64,000 nt of DNA. It comes from Opisthocomus hoazin (taxonomy: Eukaryota; Chordata; Aves; Opisthocomiformes; Opisthocomidae). The stretch's first letter is position 1; each line of letters begins with the position of its first letter. This document shows positions 1-13,046 of this stretch, one piece after another. Under the pieces are notes generated by a model, which saw only the letters and a program-made list of their open reading frames with translations, ran no database searches and was not told where the DNA came from. A program made the position numbers and the translations under genes. Location: the NCBI RefSeq assembly GCF_030867145.1, contig NC_134418.1, forward strand, positions 59,495,682 to 59,559,681, read 5' to 3'.

Positions 1-1086
1 TCAGGCCCCCCACGGTTGCCCAGGCTTGGCTGCTGCCGCGGGAGCAGGCAGGCTGAGCATTGGGAGGAGTGGTTCGCTGGGGGTCTGGGCAGTATTTGGG
101 TACATCTCAGTCCCTGGCATGCGGAAATGGCGCGTCCCACTGAGGACCAGAGCAGATGACGGAAAAAATTATTATCCTGTGGCTGCGTTTCTTCTCTTTC
201 TGAGAGCTGCTGCTTTCATCTGCTCCCTCGGGCGGTCTGCTTTTGCCCTCTTCTGAAAACTCACGGTGTTACAAGGGGGAAGGCACACACATCTCCCCGG
301 GCTGTGCCTGCTGCCCTCGCACAGCCACAAAAGCGTCTGCGTACCGAGAAGAGCTGTTTGTGACGGGCACCACCTGGTCCTCTCGGCAGAGCCACCATCG
401 AGCTCTGTACCTAAAAATACAGTTAAAACCTCCTTGTTAAGCTCATTGTTAAAGTTTGGATCCTGACTCTCTGCTTGCTGTGCCCAGCGTTGAAACCTGT
501 AAAAGACGTGAGCTGGAGCGACGCTTGCTACCTTCAAGTGGTTCCTCAAAGCTCGTAAGTTTTTTAAACTTCTTTTAAAAAGCATTTTAGCGGTTCTCTG
601 CAGCTTTGCTGGCCTGCAGCAGTAGCACGTGCAGGAACACGACGCAGCAAAGGTGACAGATTTCTCTCCCCGGGGTGGAGCGACGTGGAAGGAGCAGCAG
701 AAGCAAGAGCCGGGCAGGCGGGGAGGGGTTCAGTCTGCTGCTTCAAGCAGTGTCTTGGGAGCAAAGGTGCTGTCTCTTCGGTCTGGGCTTTCAAAGTTTC
801 AAGGAAACAATATTCCTGTGCCTACAGATCACCAACAGCGTGAGCACTGCAGGGTTTGTGCCCTTGGTGGGGTGTCCGCCATGCATTGTTTGGAGGACGC
901 AGGCACTTGCACTGAAGCCATCCCCGTGCCGTTTGTAGGCTGGAAACCACAGCCCTGCCTTTCTCCGGGCACCTTTGCTCAGCGCTGCCCAGCTCGATGC
1001 AGCAGGGCTGGGTCAGGTACAGCGACACTTCGTCCACATGCTCAGTTTTCCGTCCCCATGCAGGTCATAAAATGAACCCGAAGTAT
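1..1086. other. Intergenic sequence, nothing recognised
   Basis: No exon, RNA gene or repeat is recognisable here. Short open frames exist on both strands, but none has a recognisable protein signature or paired splice signals. The right edge abuts the 3' tail of an inverted CR1 element. Confidence 0.5.
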
Positions 1087-2100
1087 ATCACAGAATCACA
1101 GAATGGTAGGGATTGGAAGGGACCTCTGTGGGTCATCTAGTCCAACCCACCCACCAAAGCAGGGTCACCTACAGCAGGCTGCACAGGACCTTGTCCAGGT
1201 GGGTCTTGAGTATCTCCAGAGAAGGAGACTCCACAACCTCCCTGGGCAGCCTGTTCCAGTGCTCCGTCACCCTCAGAGGGAAGAAGTTCTTCCTCATGTT
1301 CAGATGGAACTTCCTGTGCCTCAGTTTGTGCCCATTGCCCCTTGTCCTGTTGCTGGACACTACTGAAAAGAGCTTGGCCCCATCCTCCTGACACCCACCC
1401 TGCAGATATTTATAAGCATTTATAAGGTCCCCTCGCAGCCTTCTCTTCTTCAGGCTGAACAAGCCCAGCTCCCTCAGCCTCTCCTCGTAGGAGAGATGTT
1501 CCAGTCCCATCACCATCCTTGTAGCCCTCCGCTGGACTCTCTCCAGTAGCTCTTCATCTTTCTTGAACTGGGGAGCCCAGAACTGGACAGAGTACTCCAG
1601 ATGAGGCCTCACTAGGGCAGTGTAGAGGGGAAGGAGAACCTCCCTCGACCTGCTGGCCACACTCTTCTTGATGCACCCCAGAATGCCATTGGCCTTCTTG
1701 GCAGCCAGGGCACACTGCTGGCTCATGGTCAAACTGTCGTCCACCAGGACACCCAGATCCCTCTCCACAGAGCTGCTCTCCAGCAGGTCCATCCCAAGCC
1801 TGTACTGGTGCATGGGGTTGTTCCTCCCCAGGTGCAGGACCCTGCATTTGCCTTTGTTGAACCTCATCAGGTTCCTCTCTGCCCAACTTTCCAGCCTGTC
1901 CAGGTCACACTGAATGGCAGCACAGCCTTCTGGTGTATCTACCACTCCTCCCAGTTTTGTGTCGTCAGCAAACTTGCGGAGGGTACATTCTAACTCTTCA
2001 TCCAGGTCATTGATGAAGAAGTTAAACAAGACTGGGCCCAGTACTGAGCCCTGGGGGACACCACTAGTTACCGGCCTCCAACTAGACTCAGTGCCGCTGA
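1087..2100 (-). mobile_element. CR1 LINE, 5'-truncated, open reverse-transcriptase C-terminal frame
   Basis: This is a chicken-repeat-1 (CR1) non-LTR retrotransposon inserted in minus orientation. Its 3' end is the tandem octamer tail at 1087-1104 (two ATCACAGA-type units). Reading leftwards from about 2098 there is one uninterrupted frame of about 300 codons, ending just before the tail region. It matches the C-terminal part of the CR1 ORF2 reverse transcriptase. Visible landmarks are the [14 protein letters not shown] block, the catalytic FADD box (F in place of the usual Y), the [16 protein letters not shown] segment and the [12 protein letters not shown] and [14 protein letters not shown] blocks. 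The endonuclease domain and the N-terminal part of the polymerase are missing, so the copy cannot move by itself. Homology starts abruptly near 2098-2101, the usual 5' truncation of CR1. The absence of stops or frameshifts suggests a fairly young insertion. Confidence 0.93.
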
Positions 2101-3855
2101 GTATAAGGGGGAACAATCCTGATGCCGAAGATCAGTGGGGTTGCTGCGTCCTTGGGGCAAACGAGTGTGTGTTTAGGTACCCATGCATCCTGTGGTAGAA
2201 TAAAATTAAAGCTTCTGGCCCCACACATTTTCATGAACTACACCAGGTGGTCTGATTATATCAGAGCCCTCTCTGAGGCACAGGACTGATGCCATTGCAA
2301 GGCAGAGGTGTGATTTGGAAAGAGGAGAGAAGGATCTTTGTTTTCTTGCACTTACAAAAACTTGTCTGAAAAGCTGCAGCTTTCAGAGGCTTGCCGTAGA
2401 TTGCAGAATGAAGGTGACTTCTAGATCCAGAAACATTTGATTAAAAATATTCCAGACATTTTTCTTCCTTCATTAAATGAGGGCACCTAACCAGCTGGTT
2501 TACTGTGCCGGTTTTAGGAACACAATCGTTAGGATTCAGCTGCAATGCAAAGGCAATGCACTAACTTTAGCTGAGCCTCAGTCATTAGGCACATATGTTT
2601 TTTATTTCGCATCGCTGGGTCTGACATATAAAATTAGTTGTTTTGCCCATGTGTGTTGGAAGCAGTAGGAATTAGTGCAGAGTATAAACAGCTTACCTGA
2701 TGGAGCAAAACAAGGAAAACTTAATGGACGTGATTACTGGAGCAAGCGTTCCAGGTATTCAGGGTGGTGTTCAGCGAAGAAGAAACCCTGTTATGGCTAA
2801 AATAATTTCTAGGCTTTCAGAGATCCCTTTCAAATGGAGCACATTAATACTTAGAGTCTGTGTTTTCTAACTGAAAGTGAGTAGCATGATCCCCACGTTA
2901 CCAAGAGAAAAAAATGAGACTGCAAGCGCATCAAGTTGCCAAGGCATGACATGCCTCTGTGCTGGGGATGGGACCAACAGCTCACTGAAGCTCATGCAGG
3001 CCCTGCTCCTTTTTTGCTCTGCGGGTTCCATGCCCAGGAAAACACATTTCAGGCGTGAAGTCCTGCAAGTGAAACAGAAAACAAGGGAAGTTGCAACTGC
3101 TGGTCATCTTTTCAGAGGATAATATTGCGATAATGTTAACGGCTCACCTGTTATTTTTCTTTTTTCTGCTCCGGTGTTCACGCCAGCATGGTGTTTGCAG
3201 CTCACCCAATGCTATTTTCCAGCAGCTGCCTCACCAGAAATATCTGGCAGTGAAACTTGTTGCATTACCCTCCCAAACTGCATCTCGCCACCTCCAAGCA
3301 TCACCGCCCCATTTGCTGGGGCAACAGCCAGTATGAGGTGAGACCAACACCATGAAGCTCCTCTACCACTTGCATTCATCTCTCACACTAATTAAAACGG
3401 GTCTATTTTTAATTAAGTTGACTTGCAGTTTTCAGCACGCCATAACAAAGTGCCAGAGAAACAGTGAAACCTTCTGGTGCAAATCCTCCCTCTCCTTCAA
3501 GAGAGCTAATATGAACTGGTCTCCAACAGCCTCTGTGTGCTTGCATGGAGAAAACACATCCCCATCCGCATCAGACAATGATGGCCCAAAACCCTTCACA
3601 GGTAAGCCTTCAGCACGTCAGGTTGGGGCTCTCGGTCAGGCTAATTTTCTTAATTATGTATGTTGTGTTAAGCGATACTTAGAAGCAAGACAAAATACCA
3701 GACACACAACTAAGAATATTGACCTCAGTCACTTCATATAAATAAAAAGGTTATTGGGACATGAGATGATCCTGGGCTGGCTTAGCTGGAAAATCTGGAA
3801 TCACCTTCCCTGCTAAAACCAGCCCGGAGCCAAAGAGGCGTGAAGGGGGGAATAT
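2101..3855. other. Intergenic sequence between the two CR1 copies
   Basis: Mixed-composition DNA with no recognisable coding exon. No further CR1 homology, tRNA or satellite was seen. It ends at the hairpin at 3856-3891. Confidence 0.5.
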
Positions 3856-3891
3856 GGGTCCCACAGGGCAGCAGTCTGCCCTGTGGGACCC
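3856..3891. repeat. Perfect 16-bp inverted repeat, 4-nt loop
   Basis: The left arm GGGTCCCACAGGGCAG (3856-3871) and right arm CTGCCCTGTGGGACCC (3876-3891) are exact reverse complements separated by CAGT. The stem is GC-rich and is followed by an A/T-rich stretch (TATTTATTTATTTG). The function is unknown. It could be a hairpin-forming palindrome, the relic of a DNA transposon, or a structured transcript. Confidence 0.9.
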
Positions 3892-4044
3892 TGGTATTTA
3901 TTTATTTGTTACATGTACATAGGTTGAGCTGCTGAGATTTTTGGTGCTGTGTAGATTCTGATGCAACTCTTGGGGGGTGCATTGCCTTTGCTTTTGCAAA
4001 TGGGTGGGGGGTTGTTAGAACAGGGGGTTGTTTCCTGTTAGAAA

Positions 4045-4682
4045 CAGGAGAACTGCAGCCCAGAAAGCCAACCGTATCATGGGCTGCATCAACAGAAGCA
4101 TGGCCAGCAGATTGAGGGAGGTGATTCTGCCCCTTTATTCCACTCTCGTGAGACCCCACCTGGAGTCCTGTGTCCAGCTCTGGAGACCCCAACATAAGAA
4201 GGACATGGATGTGTTGGAGCGAGTCCAGAGGAGGGCCACAAAGATGATCAGAGGGCTGGAGTACCTCTACTATGAGGACAGGATGAGGGCATTGGGACTG
4301 TTCAGCCTGGAAAAGAGAAGGCTCTGGGGTGAACTTCTAGCAGCTTTCCAGTACCTGAAGGGGGCTTACAGGAAGGATAGAGAGGGACTTTTCACAAGGG
4401 TGTGTAGTGATAGGACAAGGGGGGAATGGCTCTAAACTAAAAGAAGGCAGGTTTAGATTAGATATTAGGAAGAAATTCTTCACCATGAGGGTGGTAAAAC
4501 ACTGGAACAGGTTGCCCAGAGAAGCTGTGACTGCCCGCTCCCTGGAAGTGTTCAAGGCCAGGTTGGATGGAGCTCTGAGCAACATGGTCTAGTGGAAGAT
4601 GGCCCTGCTCATGGCAGGGGGTTGGAACTGGATGATCTTTAAGGTTCCTTCCAACCCAAACCATTCTATGATTCTATGATTC
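4045..4682 (+). mobile_element. CR1 LINE fragment with frameshift
   Basis: A second CR1 3' fragment, in plus orientation. The first frame (about 4052-4435) reads the CR1 reverse-transcriptase C-terminal region: [49 protein letters not shown] and [16 protein letters not shown]. It then reaches a stop after TRGEWL. The continuation ([28 protein letters not shown]) is in another frame from about 4407 to 4592, so an indel near 4420-4430 has broken the frame. The 3' end is the octamer tail ATTCTATG repeated at 4662-4680. Its sequence differs enough from the copy at 1087-2100 to suggest another subfamily or greater age. It cannot code for a working enzyme. Confidence 0.92.
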
Positions 4683-5572
4683 ATTCTATATTCCTCTTGT
4701 TTACTCTAACCTACTGTCCTTTAATGTTGAGCCGTGTCAGACAAACCAGGATGGGTGGTGACGGTCTGGGTTAAATGGATACTGTGCCTACCTGCCCCTT
4801 TCTGCCTCCTTTTCTACTCAAAAGGAGGTTATCTTGGCACTGTCTCCGTCCTGCCATGTTAGCAGTTCCTCTGCCCAGCCTCCCAGTCACACCGCACAGG
4901 ATTTGTGTTCCAGCAACCTCTACTTTTGTACGAGCAAGTCACAAAACCAGCCACCCTCCAATTTCCAGCAGCCAGTGGGGAGCGAAGGCACAGCAGCAGC
5001 TGGTTTTATCATGGACCAAACTGGCTGCCAGCAATGGCTCCTGTGGCGTGCTGGTGGCAAGGCACGCATCTCGGGGATGGTGGCAAGGCACAAGCCCAGG
5101 TACCAGCCCTGAAGCCAGCGCAGCAGGAGCTCAGATCATTAGGAAATCAGAGGTAGAAAATGACCCTCTCTCACCGAGGGAGCGGTGCCGGACGTATCTG
5201 TGAACAGGCAGGGAGGGCTGGGCTCACGTGGGAAGCCAAAGCTGGTTTGGCGAGCCGATGCCTTTTAATAACGCATTGCAATGCCTGGATAGGAAGAACA
5301 AAGAACATCACCTCTGGTTATGCTGGGGTCTCTGTTCTGTGCCAGTCTCCCCAGGCAGATTTCTAGACACTCACGGAACCAGCAATTTCTCGCCTTTGTT
5401 TGACCACGCTGCAGGAGATGACAGCTGGCGCTTGGACTTCAGCCAGCGTTGCCTCCTGCTACCTGCTGGCCGGCCTCCTCAAAGCACCTTCAAGGCATGG
5501 ATGGCAGCTGAACTGCTTCAATACTCTCACATCCTTCTTCTTTTATTACTTTGTGAGAGCTTAAAAAAAAGG

Positions 5573-5593
5573 AATAATAATAATAATAATAAT
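5573..5593. repeat. (AAT)n microsatellite
   Basis: Seven uninterrupted trinucleotide units, preceded by an A-run at 5563-5570. An ordinary simple repeat. Confidence 0.9.
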
Positions 5594-6014
5594 TCTGCCT
5601 TTTGGCACCACAGCCTGAGCTGCCAGGGCAGTATTTCATCTTGGCAGGCAGAAACCACCAGGAGGTCGACAGCCATCGCTGTACCAACATGCTGTCGGGT
5701 TGTGCGGGGCTGTAAAACCAGCGCCCTTTGGCTTTGGCCGTAGGAGGCAGGTGTTGCAGCAGCTGGGTTCAGGTTTTCCCAGCCCACGAGCTGCTCTGGC
5801 AGGGCACTAGAAAAGACTCCGCAATAAGAACGAAGGGAACGCCCAGCACACGCTTTCTCGTGAGGAGCGCCAGCAAGGAGCTTCATCAGCATTTGCAGAA
5901 GCAGCAAAGCAGCGCAACCCTCCCTGGTTTGCCACCCCGACACCGGTGCGATGCCGGGGCGCAGAGATCGAGTGCGGTTTCCAACAGGCAGCGCAAAGCG
6001 GTGAGGACCAGTGA

Positions 6015-6045
6015 GCAGCCCAGCCCAGCCCAGCCCAGCGCAGCG
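6015..6045. repeat. CAGCC pentamer tandem repeat
   Basis: About four exact CAGCC units followed by degenerate CAGCG units. A short minisatellite-like tract with no coding context. Confidence 0.75.
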
Positions 6046-9000
6046 CGGTGATGGATGCTAGCAGGTGGTTTCCCAGGCCTGGTTTCTGTGCTGAGCAGCC
6101 TGGCATCACAGTGACGTGCCCCAGCTGGCTCCGAAATAGGAAAAAATTTTGCCATACCAGGGTGTTGTGCCAGTGGTGCGCTGCAAAACCAGGCGATGAC
6201 CCCACCGCCGGTCATGCTGCTGGGGAGGAAGCTGCTGGCTGGTTTTTTTGTATGCAAAACGGAATTTCTGTGTGTTTTTTTCCTTATCTGCATTCACTTG
6301 CATCAAAGCCTGAAGTTTAGGCAGACAGCAGCACAGCTCAGAAGGAATGAATAGTTTTTCTAATGGGATGTACAGCAAAGCTCAGGTGTTAGGGTGCTGC
6401 TTAGTGGGCCATTGATTTGCAAGCAGATCCACTGCTTTCCATCTGCAATCAAAAATAACAACAGTGGCCTGAATGCGTGCTCTTAAGCGATCTCTCTAGA
6501 CCTGCTCACAAGGAAAGGAAAAAAGGAGAGAAAGGAAAAAATGTCATTCCTGTCCGAAGAGATATCCATCCCCTGTCCTTGCGCAGATCTTCAGCTGGCT
6601 CCGGAGCTGTGCGTTGGTGCTGGGAGTACGAGGTCCTCCAGCTCTGCAAGCAGAGCCCTCGGTCTGCGCCTCCACCTTCCTCGGAAATAAAGCTCATACC
6701 TGCCCGAAAAATACTGCTGGAGCAGGATGGAGACATTACCTTCTCAGGTCATCTACTCAGCAGATGTGGTAGAGGGGAGGGAGCGCTTTGAATTCGCTTT
6801 GTGTTAGTTCTGGGTATGAACACGATGGCGAAAAGGCTCATCCAGAGGTTTCAGTTTTTCTGGGGCAATTTGACGTCTCGACACGGGAGAAGGGAACAAG
6901 CCCAAAGTGTTAATGAAGGGGCAGAGACGGAGGGAGCAGATGCGTGATGCTAAGAGCTGAACTCCCTTAACTGAGAATCGCAGCCAGGCACGCTGAGCTT
7001 TTTTGTACACAAAGAAACCATTGCTGTTCCCTAACACCCATTTATAAACCTACTGCGGTGCAGATAATCTTCCCAAAGACAACTGGGCTTGACTAACACA
7101 TTACATCCATCCATTTTACTGTAGTTACCTCATAACACAGATGCAAAATGAGCTAGGTAGCAGCTATTTGTATTCACAAGAACATGCCAGCCTAAACCAT
7201 AACGCTTTCAGCTTTTGCTCTCCTCCCCTAAGGCAGTTTGGTGCCTTGCTGCCACCCCACTGTTTGCTGGTGAGGTTTTCGGATTTTTTGCGTACATTAT
7301 CTCACCTGGGAGATGCTCTGGGGAGTAGTTCTCAACCTGCCTTTCACACCACAGCTGTCTCATGGGAGTGATTTTATTTTATTTTTGTTTAGCTGGAGTG
7401 TCTGCTGGGCTCTTGCTGGAAAAGAAAATGTTTTTTGCTATCTTCTCAAAATAGCACGGTTACCGAGAAGGGAATATTTGCAATTTCTATTTTTTTTTTT
7501 CCCAGCTGTGTTGCTGGCTCAAGCAACCGGTGTGAACGGTTCCTCACCCTCCCAGTGAGCATTTAGACGCTGCCAGAGCAGCAAGGTGCAGGGGCTACCA
7601 CCCCGGCTCGTCCCGCGGCAGGGCCAAGAAGCGCACAAACATGTCGCTGCTCTTACGAGCATCGTGCCGGGGCTGCAGCAGGAGTTTGCTGGGTAAAACA
7701 GCTCTGAAGAGGCAGCAGCTTCCCTCCCACTCCTGGACACGTGGGCTGCCCCGAGGCAACGCTCCCAAGGGGGGTCATCGGGGTGGGACCAGGGACGTTT
7801 CCCCCCTGGCCGCCAGGCCCCCCGTCCAGGTGACTTCTGTTCACATCAGCTTTCGGTTCTGTTGAAGGGGCTTGGCAAAGGCCCATCGGCACGACAGGCT
7901 GCTGACGGAGCAGGTGTAAAACAAGCAAACAAAATCAAAGCAGCGGTTTGTATTGAACATCTGTGAGATCTGTTGGAAGAAGAAAATTTGTAACTTACCA
8001 AACACCACAACCTGTGAAATCCATAAACAGCAATAGAGGACTAAATAATTCCTATCCTAAAAATGCCTGTTAAAAAGTTGCCTTATAGAAGAAAGCAGTG
8101 CTTTTTGTATAGGGCAACTTGCAGCAAGTTTTACCCGTTAATCCAAGTAGACCAGAAATGCCAGTGTAACAATGCAACCATCTTTCATTTTCATTTCTCC
8201 CCAGGCAGAGAGAAATTCGGCATTCTGATGGCAAGCGCCCTTTAACTCAACCCTGGGCACACTGCATTCAGTGGCAGGGGGGTGGTAATGGCTCCTGAAG
8301 CCTGTGACAGTTTATTTTTCCCCCGAGAACAGATGGGTTTCCATCCCCAGAAAGTGAAAATCCCACCGACGAAACAGAAGAATTTTTGACGGAGAAATGC
8401 AAGACGTGAAGCCCCCGCGCTGGGCTCCGACACGGGGAGGGACATTTCAGCAGCCACGGCCCCTGAGCTGCGACGCGCTGCGGCCAGCTGGCAGACGGAG
8501 ACGGTCGCAAGCAGCGAAACCAGAGCTTGGGAAATGCGTAGGTCTCGCCTGGCCCTGAAGGCAATCAGAGAAAGGACCTGTGCTTTCAGCACGATGCTTT
8601 CTTCCAAAAATACAGATGGGTAGATGCCATGAGTGCTTGCTGTCGAAGCGCCGTGTAGCTCCCTGTGACTGACGGGGATGCTCGCCACTGGCCCATGTCA
8701 GCTCCCCAGGTCCAGGAGCTGCTGCTGGCCCCTCGTTCCCTCTGGAGACAATTCGCTTTTTCAGTGGGAGAGGTGGGTGATGGTGGTGATGAAGATGATA
8801 GCGATGGTAACTGTCATGGTGATGGCGCGCTCCCTGATGGGTTGCTCAAGGTGCTCACCCCACTAATTAAATCTTCCTCTGTTTTGCAGCCTAAATGTTG
8901 AACAAACCAGTTTGTACCGCTATATTCTTGAGGCTGCCCTTTAAGCTTACAGGCTTTTTAGAAGGGGAAGAGCTTCACAGGAGCTGGCAGTGCTGGTCTC

Positions 9001-12000
9001 CAGGTAAGGATTTGGCTTGTGGAAGGGCTGGTGCTTTCTAAACATGCAGATTTTAGTTTGGTAGCTAAAAAAACCCCACCAAACCCCCCAAAACCTGAAA
9101 ATGAAACCCTTGCTTATCCCTCCTCCTGAATATTTATTAGTCTGTTGATGAAAACTCTCATAAGACTGTTTTAACTCTAACCCTAGTAAATGGCAATTAA
9201 AATTCAATCAAGGGATTTGCCTATTTTTTCCCCTCTAACTGATGAAAAACTAAAAATTCAGATCCTTATTTCGAGTCTCTGAAGTCTTCAGCTGTTCAGC
9301 TGTTCCTCTGGCCGTGTTTCACAACAGGGTTGGGAGGAGGTTTGCTCTGCTCCCACAGACGGCACCTTTCCTCCCTTCCAAGGCCCTGTTCTGCTGTGAA
9401 ACAGGGGGCAGATCAGGAGGTGACGGGTGAAAAAAGTTAAATTAAAGTGCAATTAAAATTGGGTTTACCTTCTCGCCAGCCTGCCGCCAGCCCCGCATTC
9501 GGAGGTACCGGCTGGGGGTCCCGAGAGCAGCGTTGACCCCGACTCAGCCCTGCCAGGTGCAGGGATGCTCCTCGGACCCCGCTCCCATGGGTGCTGTCAG
9601 GCGCAGAGAGGACGGTGGAAATTCATCCAGCGCTGTGGGCAGCCTAAGCATATTTTCAGCTCTACACAAGGATCGTTTCTTATGAATCCCTCCTTTATTA
9701 CGACTGTTGATTTCAGTTAATTGGCAAAGTATCGAGTGTTTGAGGATGGGTGGAGATGGCTCTCTCATTTTCCTCAGTCCTGTGTCTGGGAACTGAAGCG
9801 AAGGCTCGTTTCGGTTGTTGCATTCACATCCTTCATTTCTCATATTCAGCACCTGGAGACTGTTGGGTATGAGGTACTTAATTATTCATCTATTAAATGT
9901 GTATATGGAATTGCTCTAGCACCTTAGCACTTTTATATCACAAATGAAATCTCTTTTAAGCTTTTTCTTACCTAAACCTCTGCCCTTTGCACCCAACATT
10001 TTTCGAAAGCAAAAGCGTTTAAGCTGAGAAGAAGCACAAGTGGATTTACCAGAGTTTGAAACATCCCACGTGCTAAAAGCCTGGCGAGGACCCTGTCCAC
10101 ATGCTCTACGGGGACAGTCGAGTTTGGCTGAGCGGACTCAGCTCCCTTTGTATTTTGGGGCAGGACTGGATGGCTTTCAGCAGGCGCGTGTTATCGGGGG
10201 CCAGGGAGGAGGGAGCACAGAGGAAAAGGAAGGGCAGCTTTCAGTAAGTTGGGCAATTCAAGGCAATCAGGCTTGATCTTCCTCATCGCTGCTAGATGAT
10301 CGCAGCAGGGGACTGGGGGATGTTTATTGTAAGGCTCAACACTTTTTAATTAAAGCCACTATTGAAAATATTCATCACTCGGTGGTGGGAGGGAGAGAAA
10401 CCTCCTGTACCTTCTCTGCACATCTCAGGGAAGCTGAAAAGGCCACATACCTGTTTTGTCTCTTCCCATGTGGGCCAGCTTTGAAGCAAGGTGGTGGCAG
10501 CGCCTCCAAAACACCCTTCTCCCCTCCTTGCCATTTCAGGAAGGAAGACGTTTGCATCTATTAACTTCCAAAAATAAAAGGTTAATTAAAGCCAGCAGCC
10601 TAAACTAAGCCCCGATTGAGCTGGCTCAGTATATTAATCAACTGGAGATACAGCATCAGGATTTTCACACCATGGCTAAGATTCGGCAGGATTTTTCGAC
10701 AGGAGAAGACACCTCAGAAAGTGAGAAACCTACAGTTCACCAGCCAGGGGTTTTCACCTCTGTACTCTCCCACATCACAGATACCCTGGGGATCAGAGCG
10801 AGTGTCATAAAGTAATTTAAGCAGTGTAAATTTAACGTAGGAGGTTGTATACCAAAGCAGTCTGCTGCAGGGCCATCACTGACGACAAGAGACTCTTACA
10901 ATGACATGGGAAAGCCCACTTGCCACCCCAGCTGGGTCAGTGCTGCCTCTCTCTCTTTGACTCACTATCTTTAACAACCAAAATGATTTTGAGCTGTGGG
11001 TAGGCAAATGACTTGATTCCACGAGGCGGCAGAGGTGCAGCAACTAGTCCAGTCCTTCAGCCCCACGACGCTGGCTATGGTTGTCCACAGCAAGCCTAGC
11101 CATGCATAAGCTTGTTTAGCTACCTGGGGGACACAAGCGAAAGCATGGCCCTCACTGCTGCCAGTGATGGGCAGTGGGTCATCGATCAGAGGGAGCATGG
11201 CACCGAGCTCCCTGCATAGCTTGGGACGGGGAGTATCCCCAACACAGCCCTGCAGACCAGTCCCTCTAAATCCACAAGAGGGATGCAGGGACACAGGCAA
11301 GGATTGCCAAAAGAAGCCCAAAAAACATGATATTATTGACTAATAAGAATTTATACTAGTCTCACTGAGGATTGCATTTCAATTCATGCGCCAAAATGTG
11401 CCTTTGCCTGACTATAGCAATGGTTGTGACTTCTGAATATGTTTCCCGAAATCTTCACAGGGAAGTGCTGGTAGATGGTCTATTAAAGAAATAGATATTA
11501 AGACTGTTCAAAGTGAGTCAAAACATTTTTTTAACCCCCCTGATGGTAGGCAACGGTGGGTGTTTGTTCTGCAGGACAAACGTGTCTCTGATTTCTTCCC
11601 TCCATTTTTTCTGAATCTCCACAGGGGTTTGAAATTCTTCTACAGATCTACATGGCCTTGAATGCTGAGCAAAATTTGTAGCTTGCACCAAATCTGAGAC
11701 AACTTCTACGAGTGTACTTGCAGGGAAATGTGCGTATAAAGCTCTTCAGGCAGTAACCAAAAGGGTATTATTTTTCCGTATAGCCTGCATTGCTTTTTCA
11801 TACCCAAGGCCTAACATTTGGAAAACTCATCTTCCTAAATTGCTTTCTGTGAAGGCAGGTATCATATAGTGTTTTATACAGCATTGGGAAAAATTATCTT
11901 TAAGTATTGGGTCACTATGGTAACCACTTCTTATCTCAGAATCAAAAAGCAGTTATGATTGTAATTAAAAAATGTATGCTTTCTACCAAGAATTATTCTG

Positions 12001-13030
12001 AATTATAATTCATTTTCTGTTGCATACTGGAGTTATTTTTATTGTCCCCAAAGGCATCAGCATTGTTATAATTCAGTAATGCAACACTTCATAGAGAAAG
12101 ACTATAACCCGCTTTGAATGCACTGTCAGAAATTGTGGTCGATGACTTCAACCTCTTAAATACTTCAACAGACTCCAGCGAAACACCAGGAATGCTTTTT
12201 GCTCTTACAGAAGGGAAAGCGTAAGATGAACAAGGCCTCCTGAAAGCTCGCATTTCACCGCATCTAGCCACGTGTGCCGAGCCCAGTGATGCGCAGAGAG
12301 GGCTGCAGTTTGCCGCTGTAAGCAGGTGGGTTAGCCAGGAATTCAGGTTTTCCTTCAGATTAAGCAGACAAGTTTTACTTAAAAAAAAAATAATAAAAAG
12401 GAAACTTCTCAGCTTTTCTTCCTTGCACACTTGTGCCCATCACTTCCCTTCCCAGGACCAGGGTCACGCATGGAAACCTTGTCAGACCGCTGGGACATGG
12501 TGGGCGTCCGCAAGTCAATCACCGTGGCTGCCCTGAAGAACTATAATGCAAGTAACAGGAGCGTAATGCTCCACATGGCCCTGATCAAGCCTGTGGCAAG
12601 GCCTGTTTTCCATTCCAGGGGAGCAAACCCAGGCTTGTGATTAGATGAGCTGCTCCAACTGGCTCTGACGGGAGTTGTCCGCAGGTGGCTTCAGGGAGGA
12701 GCGAAGCCCCTGCTGTGAATATGAGCCATTTCCAGAGGGGCTGTAGCAGGGTGGTTTCATCCCTCCTCTCTGCTCTGGGTCTGTGGTGGGTCAGGAGACT
12801 TTTTAGAAAGATTTTTGGCATTCAGTCCTGGTATTTCATTTTTTTTTTTTGGGTGGGTGGGCTGCAGCCTATTCATTATTCAGCTCATTCATTATGGAGC
12901 AAGTATCTGCCTATGCTTTATGTAAATAGTAATAGAATTGTGTGCCTAAACATTTCTTTTATCCACTCTTTCCAAGAGGGAGGCAGAACAAATATTTATT
13001 TTCATAAAGACCTGTAGCTTTCAACGTTAA

Positions 13031-13046
13031 TTTTTTTTTTTTTTTT
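13031..13046. repeat. Poly-T run (16 T)
   Basis: A homopolymer on the plus strand, equivalent to a poly-A tail on the minus strand. I could not recognise a retrocopy to its left on the minus strand, so I treat it as a simple repeat. Confidence 0.85.
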
